Shown: in pieces, positions 10,585 through 21,699 of the stretch
Layout of the letters: each line of letters starts with the position of its first letter
How positions within the stretch are numbered: the first letter of the stretch is position 1
Assembly: GCF_910592395.1 (NCBI RefSeq)
Contig: NC_088314.1
Span: 7,936,001 to 8,000,000, forward strand
Direction of reading: 5' to 3'
DNA from: Lineus longissimus
Taxonomy: Eukaryota > Nemertea > Pilidiophora > Heteronemertea > Lineidae
DNA: 64,000 nucleotides
Notes under the pieces: generated by a model
The model's input: the letters and a program-made list of their open reading frames with translations, nothing else
What the model was told of the DNA's origin: nothing
The model's database searches: none
Translations under genes and position numbers: made by a program

Positions 10585-12910
10585 CGACCGGCAGTGAATG
10601 TCATCTTCTGGGTGGTGTCTGTAACCATTGTGAGACAAAGTCCATGAATGTTGTGACATTGTCCCTGGATCAGGCCTTTTGTAGCAGAGAGCTCAAAGGA
10701 TGTGATCCTGTCCCTCGATTGATTCTTCTCTGGGAGGTGTCTGTGTCCATGTTGAGACCAAGTCCAGGAATGTTGTGACATTGTCCCTGGATCAGGCATG
10801 TTGCAGGGGAGAGCTCAAAGGATGTGATCCTGTCCCTGGATTGATTCTTCTCTGGGCTCTTGGAGGTGTCTGTGTCCATGTTGAGACCAAGTCCAGGTAG
10901 GTTGTGACATTCTCCCTGGATCAGGCCTGTTGTAGCAGAGAGCTCAATGGTTGTGACCCTGTCTCTGGATTGATCCTTCTAAAGGATGTGTCTAGGTTTA
11001 TGGGAGGCAAGTGCCAGGTAGGTTGTGACCTTGTCCCTGGATCAGGCCTGTTGTAGCAGAGAGCTCAAAGGTTGTGACCCTGTCTCTGGATTGTTCCTTC
11101 TCTGGGAAGTGTCTGTGTCCATGGTGAGACCAAGTCCAGGTAGGTTGTGATATTGTCCCTGGATCAGGCATGTTGCAGGGGATAGCTCAAAGGATGGGAC
11201 CTTGTCCCTGGATTGATTCTTCTCTGGGAGGTGTCTGCGTCCATGTTGAGACCAAGCTCCAGGTAGGTTGTGACATTGTCCCTGGATCAGGCATGTTGCA
11301 GGGGATAGCTCAAAGGATGTGATCTTGTCCCTGGATTGATCCTTCTCTGGGAGGTGTCTGTGTCCATGTTGAGACCAAGTCCAGGTAGGTTGTGACCTTG
11401 TCCCTGGATCAGGCCTGTTGTAGCAGAGAGTTCAAAGGTTGTGACCCTGTCTCTGGATTGTTCCTTCTCTGGGAAGTGTCTGTGTCCATGGTGAGACCAA
11501 GTCCAGGATGTTGTGACATTGTCCCTGGATTAGGCATGTTGCAGGGGAGAGCTCAAAGGATGTGATCTTGTCCCTCGATTGATTCTTCTCTGGGGGGTGT
11601 CTGTGTCCATGTTGAGACCAAGTCCAGGAATGTTGTGACATTGTCCCTGGATCAGGCATGTTGCAGGGGAGAGCTCAAAGGATGTGATCTTGTCCCTCGA
11701 TTGATTCTTCTCTGGGAGGTGTCTGTGTCCATGTTGAGACCAAGTCCAGGAATGTTGTGACATTGTCCCTGGATCAGGCATGTTGCAGGGGATAGCTCAA
11801 AGGATGTGATCTTGTCCCTCGATTGATTCTTCTCTGGGAGGTGTCTGTGTCCATGGTGAGACCAAGTCCAGATAGGTTGTGACATTGTCCCTGGATCAGG
11901 CATGTTGCAGGGGATAGCTCAAAGGATGTGATCTTGTCCCTCGATTGATTCTTCTCTGGGAGGTGTCTGTGTCCATGTTGAGACCAAGTCCAGGAATGTT
12001 GTGACATTGTCCCTGGATCAGGCATGTTGCAGGGGATAGCTCAAAGGATGGGACCTTGTCCCTGGATTGATCCTTCTCTGGGAGGTGTCTGTGTCCATGT
12101 TGAGACCAAGTCCAGGAATGTTGTGACATTGTCCCTGGATCAGGCATGTTGCAGGGGATAGCTCAAAGGATGGGACCTTGTCCCTGGATTGATCCTTCTC
12201 TGGGAGGTGTCTGTGTCCATGTTGAGACCAAGCTCAAGGTCGGTTGTGACATCGTCCCTGGATCAGGCCTGTTATAGCAGAGAGTTCAAAGTTTGTGACC
12301 CTGTCTCTGGATTGTTCCTTCTCTGGGAAGTGTCTGTGTCCATGGTGAGACAAAGTCCAGGAATGTTGTGACATTGTCCCTGGATCAGGCATGTTGCAGG
12401 GGATAGCTCAAAGGATGGGACCTTGTCCCTGGATTGATCCTTCTCTGGGAGGTGTCTGTGTCCATGTTGAGACCAAGTCCAGGAATGTTGTGACATTGTC
12501 CCTGGATCAGGCATGTTGCAGGGGATAGCTCAAAGGATGGGACCTTGTCCCTGGATTGATCCTTCTCTGGGAGGTGTCTGTGTCCATGTTGAGACCAAGT
12601 CCAGGAATGTTGTGACATTGTCCCTGGATCAGGCATGTTGCAGGGGATAGCTCAAAGGATGGGACCTTGTCCCTGGATTGATCCTTCTCTGGGAGGTGTC
12701 TGTGTCCATGTTGAGACCAAGCTCCAGGTCGGTTGTGACATCGTCCCTGGATCAGGCCTGTTGTAGCAGAGAGTTCAAAGTTTGTGACCCAGTCTCTGGA
12801 TTGATCCTTCTAAAGGATGTGTCTAGGTTTATGGGAGGCCAGGGCCGGGTAGGTTGTGACCTTGTCCCTGGATCAGGCCAGTTGTAGTGGAGAGCTCAAA
12901 GGATGGGATC
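10585..12910. repeat. Minisatellite, about 19 units of 122 bp
   Basis: Units contain 'gtgtctgtgtccatgttgag', 'ttgtgacattgtccctggat', 'caggcatgttgcagggg' and 'attgattcttctctggga'. At least two unit types occur: one with 'gcatgttgcaggggatagc' and one with 'cctgttgtagcagagag'. Both ends of the array carry a third variant with 'taaaggatgtgtctagg' (near 10980 and 12810). Neighbouring central units differ by only a few bases, which suggests recent amplification or homogenisation. Because 122 is not a multiple of 3, the repeated 83-codon frames on the minus strand are shifted from unit to unit and are not a protein. The array lies between the 3' ends of two convergent genes. Confidence 0.95.
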
Positions 12911-13106
12911 AATTGTTCACAGTGTAATGTTTTCTGGTGAAGAAGTTTAGTGATGTTGTCTTGAAAACTGCTTGCAACAGACTGAAGGACAAAGTTATTG
13001 ATGTTTTTTGGTGATGCTTTTTACTTCTTGCTTCTTGCTTCCTTTAATCACACATTCTACCGAATCTACCTAAAAAATCAAGCAAAGCAAATCTCATAAA
13101 GATAAT

Positions 13107-13112
13107 TTTATT
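13107..13112 (-). terminator. Candidate polyadenylation signal, ankyrin/SOCS gene
   Basis: The plus-strand 'tttatt' gives AATAAA on the minus strand, about 375 bp beyond the stop codon of the ankyrin-repeat gene. Confidence 0.35.
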
Positions 13113-13485
13113 TCCATATAAGAAATATACATTGGTGTTCTTGCAATTTCGCAAAGGAGCAAGAATTGGCAGCAGTCGGCCCTACTAGCAGCACACTATG
13201 TTTTACTAGATTTTTGGATTCAGATTAATCACATTCACTGTGGTACCTATGTCCCCCCCCTCTTATTGAAATATGCAAGCATTTCTCCATACATGTCACC
13301 GACTTCTTCCTCATTGTACAGTTGGAAGAAGACACCCCCTTCTCCATATATGGCCCCTCCTGTTACTCATTTTACCGGAACATCTGGGTTCAGACAAGTT
13401 TAAGGCATCCTCTTTCTCCACTCACATCCCAACTGGAGTGTTTTTTACAATAGGTTTACAGTATGTGTGTAACCAGTCACCAGGC

Positions 13486-15711
13486 CTATACAAACTGTTT
13501 GAGCAAGATGAATTCCTTTAATTTCCCAGGAATTGGCAAACACTGTATCTGCGTGTTAAGGAAATCACCTCTTTTAAAGGAAGAGAAGATTCTTCGCCGT
13601 ACAGTCAAACGACAAAATGACTGGAGTGATTTACAGTAAAACAGATTACGCAGTGATTGTATCAACGGCTGATTACTTGGTGTATCGCTGTAAAACTCCA
13701 CTAATTCTGTTTCGGATATGTTGTATCCGCATTCCATCATCATTGAGAGAATTTCATAGTCTTTATTTCCGCATAATGTCAGCAGAATGTCTCGATGAGG
13801 AGAGATATGGACGGAACTCCCACAACCAAAAGGGATCAGGACTTTCAAAATATGTCTACAATAAGCATACAAATGCATCAATAATTTCCGGCTTTTGCTA
13901 TTCTCATTGTCCCAAAGATACCAAGGACAACTTGCATTAAGCAGTGGCAACATTGCGCTGATAACAACAGAGGACGACAATTTACCAAGGGCTAGATAAT
14001 TATTCAGTAACATCATCAAGGGCGTGTCATCCTTAGTGTCTCGTACATATGTCTCTGCACCAGCCTTGAGCAAAGTCATGACAATTTTAGAATGGCTCTT
14101 TTCACAGGCATTATGCAATGGGACACGGCCATGTTTATTGACCAGGTTTACATCAGCGCCACCTTCGACCAAACTTTTAACCAAGTCATTGTCTTCCCAC
14201 ATCAATCTACAAGCATCGTGTAGGGCCGTATTGCCAAATTTATTTGCTACATTTGGATTCGCTCCTTTTGCAAGGAGGAGTTTACAAATTGGCACAGATT
14301 TCTTTTGGATAAAACTTAAAGGTGTACTGTTCGTGTTGCCCTCTCTCAGGTTTGGGTCTGCACCAGCTTCAAGTAAAACTGATGTCACGTCCTCCAGACC
14401 AAAATGCACAGCCAAATGCAACGGACTAAATGATTTATCAAAGTTACTACCAAACATGTTAACGTTTGCCTCGCTTTCGACTAAAAGTTTCACAACTTCA
14501 GGATTATGTGAGCTAATGGCAGTATGAAGTGGAAATCGCTCAGTTCCATTATCAATGTCCGCAGTACATGTACGTCCAATCAAAAGTTTGATAAGACTGA
14601 GGTTCCCATTGTAACAAGCATGACAAATAGGAGTCCATCCAACACGGCTCAACTCAGAATCTACTCCATGAATTTTGGTACCGTTATCCAACAGGAACTT
14701 TGCAATCTTAGTCTGGCAGCTCTCAGAGTTTACTTGATCAGAATCTGTTTCATGAACACAAAACCCCGAAGAATTTTCTACAAGCATTTCGTCCACATGC
14801 TGTAAACTGTGGAAGCTTTTACACTTGCCTTCGCACAGATAATACAGCGCACTCATTCCTTTATTGTCTTCAATGTTAACATCAATGCCTTTTGTCAGAC
14901 ATAAGTATACCAGCTTCATGTTTGCGATTTTACATGCAATATGGAGTAATGTCCTTCCCATTACATCTTGGGAGTTGATATCACACTCTGAATCAAGCAA
15001 TGTCAGTAGTGTATCTATATCACCTAGAAAAGCACTAAAATGAAGTTTTGAAACAATCTGGCCAATCTCTTCATTTCTTAGTTTGTCAGGCTGTGCCAGG
15101 AGACATTTGACAGCACCAAGGTGAAAATTCTGATAACCTATTAGTAAAGGGCTGTGGTTGAAAGTTTCAATATCCATATGGATAACAGCTCCGTAACTTA
15201 GCAAGACATCAACTACATCTGTGTGTCCATTCTCCACTGCACAATATAACGGTGTGGAACCCTGCATGTCATTAACATTAACAACAGAATCATACCCAAG
15301 AAGTAGTTTGACAATCTGGGTATGGCCGCAAGTGGAAGCCACATGGATTGGACATTTACGATTCGCGTTCCCAAGATTCACATTTGCGCCATAGTCAAGC
15401 AATAACTGCACAATCACACTGTTTCCAACAGCACATGCAATGTGCAACGCACTTCTACCAAACTTATCCAAGTTATGTACCGAGGCTCGATGTTTTAAAA
15501 GAAGTTTTACAACATCCACGTGTTGTTGCTCTACAGCGTTGAAGAGTACTGGAACTGAGAATCCTTTGAATCGTGTGATGAACCTTGATCGGTCACGCAC
15601 GTTGATATCAGCGCCATGTTCGATCAACAGCTTCAATTCCTCAATGTTGCCTGAGAGGCAAGCTTTTGACACTGCAATGTCATAGTCTTCGGAATTGTGA
15701 AGACTTTCCAT
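13486..15711 (-). CDS. Ankyrin-repeat and SOCS-box protein (ASB-like)
   Basis: One open frame of 741 aa. Roughly 14 ankyrin repeats run from about residue 10 to 600; clear ones include ADINVRD (34-40), GRSALHIACAVGN (84-96), GSTPLYCAVENGH, GRTLLHIACK, FSPLHLAVHFG, GNTALHDACR and GRVPLHNACEKSH. The C-terminus is a SOCS box: BC box SLQSFCRLTV (695-704) fits the Elongin C binding pattern, and LPIP (725-728) is the Cul5-box motif. By family knowledge such proteins are substrate receptors of Cullin-RING E3 ligases; the substrate here is unknown. The coding part has no intron, and a splice acceptor ('tttctttttcag') lies 3 bp upstream of the ATG, so a non-coding first exon is expected upstream. It diverges from twinfilin. 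I cannot assign one vertebrate ASB orthologue. Confidence 0.88.
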   Translation of the reverse strand: MESLHNSEDYDIAVSKACLSGNIEELKLLIEHGADINVRDRSRFITRFKGFSVPVLFNAVEQQHVDVVKLLLKHRASVHNLDKFGRSALHIACAVGNSVIVQLLLDYGANVNLGNANRKCPIHVASTCGHTQIVKLLLGYDSVVNVNDMQGSTPLYCAVENGHTDVVDVLLSYGAVIHMDIETFNHSPLLIGYQNFHLGAVKCLLAQPDKLRNEEIGQIVSKLHFSAFLGDIDTLLTLLDSECDINSQDVMGRTLLHIACKIANMKLVYLCLTKGIDVNIEDNKGMSALYYLCEGKCKSFHSLQHVDEMLVENSSGFCVHETDSDQVNSESCQTKIAKFLLDNGTKIHGVDSELSRVGWTPICHACYNGNLSLIKLLIGRTCTADIDNGTERFPLHTAISSHNPEVVKLLVESEANVNMFGSNFDKSFSPLHLAVHFGLEDVTSVLLEAGADPNLREGNTNSTPLSFIQKKSVPICKLLLAKGANPNVANKFGNTALHDACRLMWEDNDLVKSLVEGGADVNLVNKHGRVPLHNACEKSHSKIVMTLLKAGAETYVRDTKDDTPLMMLLNNYLALGKLSSSVVISAMLPLLNASCPWYLWDNENSKSRKLLMHLYAYCRHILKVLIPFGCGSSVHISPHRDILLTLCGNKDYEILSMMMECGYNISETELVEFYSDTPSNQPLIQSLRNLFYCKSLQSFCRLTVRRRIFSSFKRGDFLNTQIQCLPIPGKLKEFILLKQFV

Positions 15712-15717
15712 TTTCTG

Positions 15718-16272
15718 AAAAAGAAATTAAAGTGACACAATTATAAATGCCATTTAAAGACTATAAAATGAAGCGTGACCTTTGTATATGATCTACATCT
15801 TCTCCTGCAATATTGTCAAGGCTGGGGATAGTGTCATTTTGCAATTTCCTCTTTGCCTTTGGTGAACACACTTCCTGTACATTACATTTTGTACAGAGAG
15901 CAAAAAATGACATTTTTTTCTTCATAAAATGCCCCGCCAAATCTTTATTCATTGCTTTATCGTGCTGAAATTTTCACACAAGAAGGTTAAAATGTTGTTG
16001 ATCATGCTGATGAGTTCTTTATTTAATTCTATGCCCCAGCTTTTATTAATCGTACTTTATTGCAAAAAAATTTCAGACATTTCTATCGTCCACCATATTG
16101 TTTATCTTTTCCTAAACGCTGATACAAGACGCTTTCGGATTGGTCAATTTTTCCTGTGACCAATCAGATAATTTCTAACATCAATTATATTTTCTGCGAC
16201 ACACTTGTCACGTGGGTGACAGAAAGTTTCTGCTACTTCCTATTTTTTCCATAATCCTTATTTTCCGGCAAC
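15718..16272. promoter_or_regulatory. Divergent promoter between ASB-like gene and twinfilin
   Basis: The 561 bp between the two start codons probably hold both transcription starts. Two CCAAT boxes form an inverted pair, 'attggtca' (about 16139-16146) and 'tgaccaat' (about 16157-16164), and an E-box CACGTG is at 16209-16214. These are the kind of sites NF-Y and USF use in compact promoters; actual use is inferred. Confidence 0.45.
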
Positions 16273-19200
16273 ATGTCTCATCAAACTGGGATAAAAGGTA
16301 CGTTTTAGATTCATGATTTCATAATCATTGACTTCAACGAATAATGTATATTCAGTGACTCAGTTTGGCACTCACTATTGTGTATTTGTTGGTTTCTTTT
16401 CGATGAATGCAGTGAATGAAGTGAAGACACACCCTCTACCTCTGCCTCAGTCTACCTCTGGCTGTGGCTCTGCCTGCCCCTGGGCAGGCCTCTTATCTTG
16501 GCTCTTCAAGTTCCACTTCCCATCTTTGATATCACAGCATTTCAGAAGCAGGACATTGGAGTGTTGACAGTGCAGTGACTCATGTCAGTGGCTTCCTCCG
16601 CCTGGTGTAAAAGGGTCTCTAGGAGAAGGAAGTAACCTAGCGTAATAGTAATAAATCGGAAGAAGAAGATCGTTATAAACCTGGACTGTCACCTGGCTGT
16701 CACTGTCAGTGACTAAATCATGACGTCATGCTCGGCAGGGCCTTTACATCATCAATCATGATATTCATCATGGTCATGCCTCGATCACATTCACAGCCAC
16801 AAGGGTCACTGACTGTCAATGCCAATACTACAATAGTCACTTTCACTCCAGGCAGGGGAGGTCACTGCTGGCCAAAACAAAGAAACATGACGTGGTACTT
16901 AATTGTCTAAATTTGTCTTCAAAATTCCAGCCTCTGATGATTTGAAAGGTTTTCTTGGTACAGCCAAAAATGATGGACATGTCCGAGTCATAAAAATAGG
17001 AATATCAAATGGTAAGTGTCAGTCTTAAATGACACCAACTATAGTCCTCTGTTATTGGTACCTTCTTTCATGAAAATTGTAGTACTAGTAGAAGTGTTAC
17101 GACCAGATGCACACAGAATTTGAACTTTGACTTTGAAAATGTCTTTCAAAGAAGTTGTTGTAGGAGCAGTACCACCAGATGCATACATTGTACATCAATT
17201 TGAACCTCGTCTTCTGATGTTTTTTTCCACTTCAATTCAATATCTTATCTTTTTCAGAACAATTGGTATTGTGCAGTAGTGCTGATGCGGTTGGTTCATG
17301 GGAAGAAGGTATCCTTTAATAAGATACAGAATCATGATCAAATATTCAGATATTAGATACAGACAGGAAGGGATGTCAAGAAACTTACAAAATGATGAAA
17401 TGGATTGTGTTTTATCAGCATCATATGTAGGCTTCAGTAATTTGCCGCCATTGAGAGGGGAGATCCGAAAGTCCAAGATGGAGGGGTGTTTTTACATCTA
17501 TTGTCCAAAATTCATACTAATAATCAAAGAATCTTCTCAAATAAGGCAGAGGGGCTCACCCCCTTTATTCGGGCCTGAGTTAATATATTGAAATAAGTTG
17601 CTAGAAGTATATAACATGCGAACATCATGCTAAAAATTGGTTGCAAAATGCAACTGAAATTTGCCGAATCAACTTCAAAGCAATGAGTGCAACTTGCATT
17701 TTGAAGACTAGCTCTGATAATTCCTTAACTTGGCTCAGACTATGACAGTGTAGTCAAGCCCCTTGTGGATGAAAACCCTTGTTACATGTTCTATAGACTC
17801 GACTCGAAGGAAGGAGGTCATGCGTATGATTGGGTTCTGCTTCATTATGCTCCTGATGACTGCAAGGTTAGTGCGTTGTTTCTTTTAATGTACAAAGTTA
17901 TCTCAAATGAAACCTAATCTAGTTGTTAACTAGTAGGCCAGTATTTGGGTGGTGTCAGTTTCTCTGACAGTAGTATGTCATGAACCGTTGATAAAACACC
18001 ATAGAGGGTAAATGTACATCAGTTCTCAGGGACTGACTCAATATAACTTTTGTTGCTTATAAGATGCACATAAAGTTTGAGCTTTCTAATCATCGATCCA
18101 CACCTTGATCAATCTCTAATCTGTTTACGACTTGATCAATCTTTAATCTGTTTACAACTTGATCAATCTCTTATCCGTTTTCTTCTTTCGAATTCAGGTC
18201 AGGGATAAAATGTTGTATGCATCGACTAAAGCCACAATGAAACAGGAATTTGGGGGCGGTCTTATAAAAGCTGAAGTGTTTGGAACAGAACCAGTAAGTC
18301 TGAACATTTTCTTTGATGTTATTCACTAAGTAATCGTGCCGCAATATTCAGTGAGGGTTCTTAATTCTCAGATAAACAGAAAGCAGCGATATCGGGATGT
18401 CAGCTAGGTCTCTTTGCCCAACATGCCTTCCTGTCCATGTGTATATATTAAATTGGTACCGGTCAGAAATGCTCAGGTTGTTGTGCTGATTGAGCCGCTC
18501 ATGTGAGTTCTCCTGAAAGGTTTCTGGATAGACTGGGGTTAAAGTGAAAGATTGGATGATTTTCTCTACTGTTGTTGATATCAGACTATAAACCCAGAAC
18601 TTAAACTTTCTTTATGCTTTCAAACCTACATCTACGCTACTTTGTGTTGTAGAAAGACATCCTATTAGAAGGTTACAAGCGTCACAAACTTGCAGAGTCT
18701 GCTCCTCCCCCCATGTCAATGGCAGAACTAGAACTTGAAGAAATAAAGAAAAATGAGGTAGGTGTTATACAGTAACATAGGATGTTTTGAAAGAAGATAA
18801 AGTTTTATCCCTGATAATGTGATAAAATCAGCTGAAAATAGTTGGTTAGGTATGAAGGGGTCACTTGCAAGTACCCATTAACCAACATTTTGAGCAAAGT
18901 GAAGTTATTGTTACCATTTTGTTCGTCAGACTGCCCTTCTTAGTAATGGCTGAAATCAAATTTCAAAAGCATTCCTGTACGTGGTGCCTGGTCTGGTCAG
19001 AAGTCACATCTTTGACCAGATTGAAGCATCTAATTGGTGTATAGGAAATTCTCAGTCCAAAAATACTGGCATTTGGGCTACTGACTTATTAGTAATTACT
19101 CAGACTCAGAATTACATGTGTGTCAGTATATTTAATCAAGAACTGATAAAGGCTAATTTGTGATATTATCAGATATTCTTTCTTTGATGGTGACCTACTC

Positions 19201-21356
19201 TTTAGGCGCGGGTATGTTGTGAGTTTCGACTACTCTTATAGGATTCGAATTGTGTTCAAAGTTATATTGACTTGCTTGTGCATGAACAGCTGGTTCTCGA
19301 GATTAGTTCAAACTAAAGCTGGGATGTGAGCAGGCACAAGACAAAAAAAACCAAACTATTATGCACATATTTTTGTGGATGTCAAATGGTTTGTGATGGT
19401 ATAGTATTGAGGTATGAATTGAGGAGAGGGTATTTTCACTAAAAATTAAGATTTTTCATTTCTGCGGCATTAATAATGCGACAAATCCTGTAGTTGTCAG
19501 ATCTGCAACTAACATGTTGATCATCAGCAAACAAGAGTGTATTTGTCATGCTTAACATAAATATCATTATGGTTGAAAAAGTCGTCTTTATTTGTACCAC
19601 TGATAATACCATTTATTGTTCTTGGAAAGGACTGTTTATTCACATAATGGATCTGAACTCCCTCTAATCTAGCATGGACTTAGGCTTGTTTCACATGTGA
19701 AACTAATTTGTGTCTTTAGAACAGGGTACTCATTTCAAACTTACACATTACAGTTATTGCATGGTCAGCATGTTGTGAACAACTAACGTTACTGGTTGCG
19801 TTTTGAATTATTAATATACCGGTATAGCGTTTTGTTTCTCAATATTGAACACTGTTTAGTTCAACTCACTAGTTTAGTGATTAGAAACAAAAAGAAGAAG
19901 TTTAGTGATTAGGGGCTCAGCTCAACCCGCAAGTGACAAATGTCAATGGCAGATGGTGGGTAGCATAAGAAATGAGAAAAGACTTTTTGTGATTTGTTGA
20001 TTTACTGGCAGGTTCAAGCAAGTTACTTCTGATCAAATTATTTTCTGTCACGTTTCCAGGATAGAAGTGAAATCCACACCAACACCAGACAGCAGACATT
20101 AACTGGCCTCATGTTTCCCATGGATGATCAAGCTTTAGACAAAATTGACGAGTTTGCTGCGAAAACTATCACCTATGTACAATTTGTAAGTAACTTCTGC
20201 AGAGGCTGCGTTACTACCAAACCAGTTTCTTTGCTGGTGATGTTGTCTGGATCATGCGAATTGCATGTTGATTGAATTCGATTGAAAAGACTGAATGTTT
20301 TGACCACCATTCAAATATCTTTATGATTGATTAATGCAGTAACTCTATCTTTGATATGTTTTAGATCAAGTGTATTTGTATTTGTTTTTTTCCAGTCCAT
20401 TGACATTCCTGGGGAGATGATCCGCTTGACTGATGCTGATGATATCGATGCCAAGTCACTGCTGTCCAAGGTGCCAGAAGATTGCGGCAGCTATCACTTG
20501 TTTCGCTACAAACATACACATGAAGGAGACTATACGGAAAGTCCAGGTGGGCATTAGGTTTTGTTCTGTTAGGTTCAAAAGTTTGTTTTTATCTAGATTT
20601 TTAGAATACATGTGTAATTTATGGCCTCCTAATATTTTTATAACCAAACAATCTGTGGAAGATCAAAGAAAGCTATTTTTACATTGTCATAGGCCTTCTT
20701 CAATGCCTAGTTGCATTTCAGTTTATTTTTGTGTAAAGGCCTGTTTCATAAAAGGGACCCATTTACAAATACTTACAATTACAACTTTCAAAGCGAGTTA
20801 ATGACACTTTATAACTTTCTTTTCAGTGTTTATATACATCGTACCAGGTTATTCCACATCCATTAAAGAGAGGATGCTTTATTCAAGCATTAAAGGTCCA
20901 CTTACACAGAGTATTCAGGGTCTGATTCAGGAGGACATTGCCAAAATTGTGAGTATCTTTTGATAAGTGATAAAATGATGTGACGAAATCATTCGAGGAC
21001 TTGGATTAGCGTTCTTCAATCCTCTGGTTTCTTGGATTTATTTGTAGGCTTTCATAATCACTTCGTTTCCTACAACAATCCCGATTCAAGCTCAACTAAT
21101 AACAAATTGATAAATTTGCCATATTGATGTGAGTGGTACCTAGCATGTTTAGGGCATTAATGACAGAAAAATTGAGTTATATTTCTTTGTATTCCAGATC
21201 GAGGTTGACACACCATCCAGTGAACTGACGGAGGAATGTTTGTATGACCAAGTCCATCCCAAGAAAACAATTGTTCGACCAAAATTTGCCAAACCGAAGG
21301 GCCCAGCAGGCCGAGCACCGAGGTCGAGAAGACCAGCACCAGAAGAAGAGAGCTGA
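16273..21356 (+). CDS. TWF: Twinfilin, actin monomer-binding and capping protein
   Basis: Ten coding exons: 16273-16297, 16931-17011, 17258-17308, 17739-17866, 18198-18293, 18653-18757, 20060-20185, 20396-20546, 20827-20948, 21198-21356; 347 aa, close to the usual 350. It has two ADF/cofilin-homology domains, about residues 9-140 (starting [40 protein letters not shown] further on) and 172-312 ([30 protein letters not shown]). The basic tail contains [14 protein letters not shown], the region that in other twinfilins binds capping protein and phosphoinositides. It binds ADP-actin monomers and caps or depolymerises filament barbed ends in the cytoplasm. All splice sites are GT-AG and in phase. 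Vertebrates have TWF1 and TWF2; a single pre-duplication gene is likely here. Confidence 0.97.
18104..18184. repeat. 27-bp tandem repeat, three units, in a twinfilin intron
   Basis: Units starting 'cttgatcaatct' occur at 18104, 18131 and 18158 with few differences, 14 bp before the acceptor of exon 5. Confidence 0.8.
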
Positions 21357-21682
21357 ATGTTATCATGTGTAATTATTATATCTGCAAAATAGACAATTGT
21401 ATTTTTATGACGTAGTGATTAATTTTCTTGCCTTGTGGAAAGTGGGCTTTAGTTTTGGTCGAGTACCGGTACAGAACTCTTGAACTGTTGGTAACCTACT
21501 CATTTTCACTTCTATAAAACCAGTGGACGATTCAAGTTTTCCCCTACAAGTGTCGACTTGTAAAGGTGAACGAGAGTATATTGCATATGGGTACTTGGAT
21601 GTCCGTTTTCACGTTAGCCTCTTTCTGAGTCTTTCCAAGTTTTTGTGGATCTTCTTGCTATAAATTTAGGTCATTGTATCAA

Positions 21683-21688
21683 AATAAA
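21683..21688 (+). terminator. Candidate polyadenylation signal, twinfilin
   Basis: AATAAA in 'caaaataaact', 327 bp after the stop codon. Confidence 0.5.
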
Positions 21689-21699
21689 CTAAAACATAT

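Noticed and set aside
11430-12640. Series of nearly identical 83-codon frames on the minus strand
   Set aside because: They are the same 122-bp repeat unit read in shifting frames; they overlap one another and carry no domain or start context.
14024-14527. 167-codon plus-strand frame opposite the ankyrin gene
   Set aside because: Antisense shadow of the repetitive ankyrin coding sequence.
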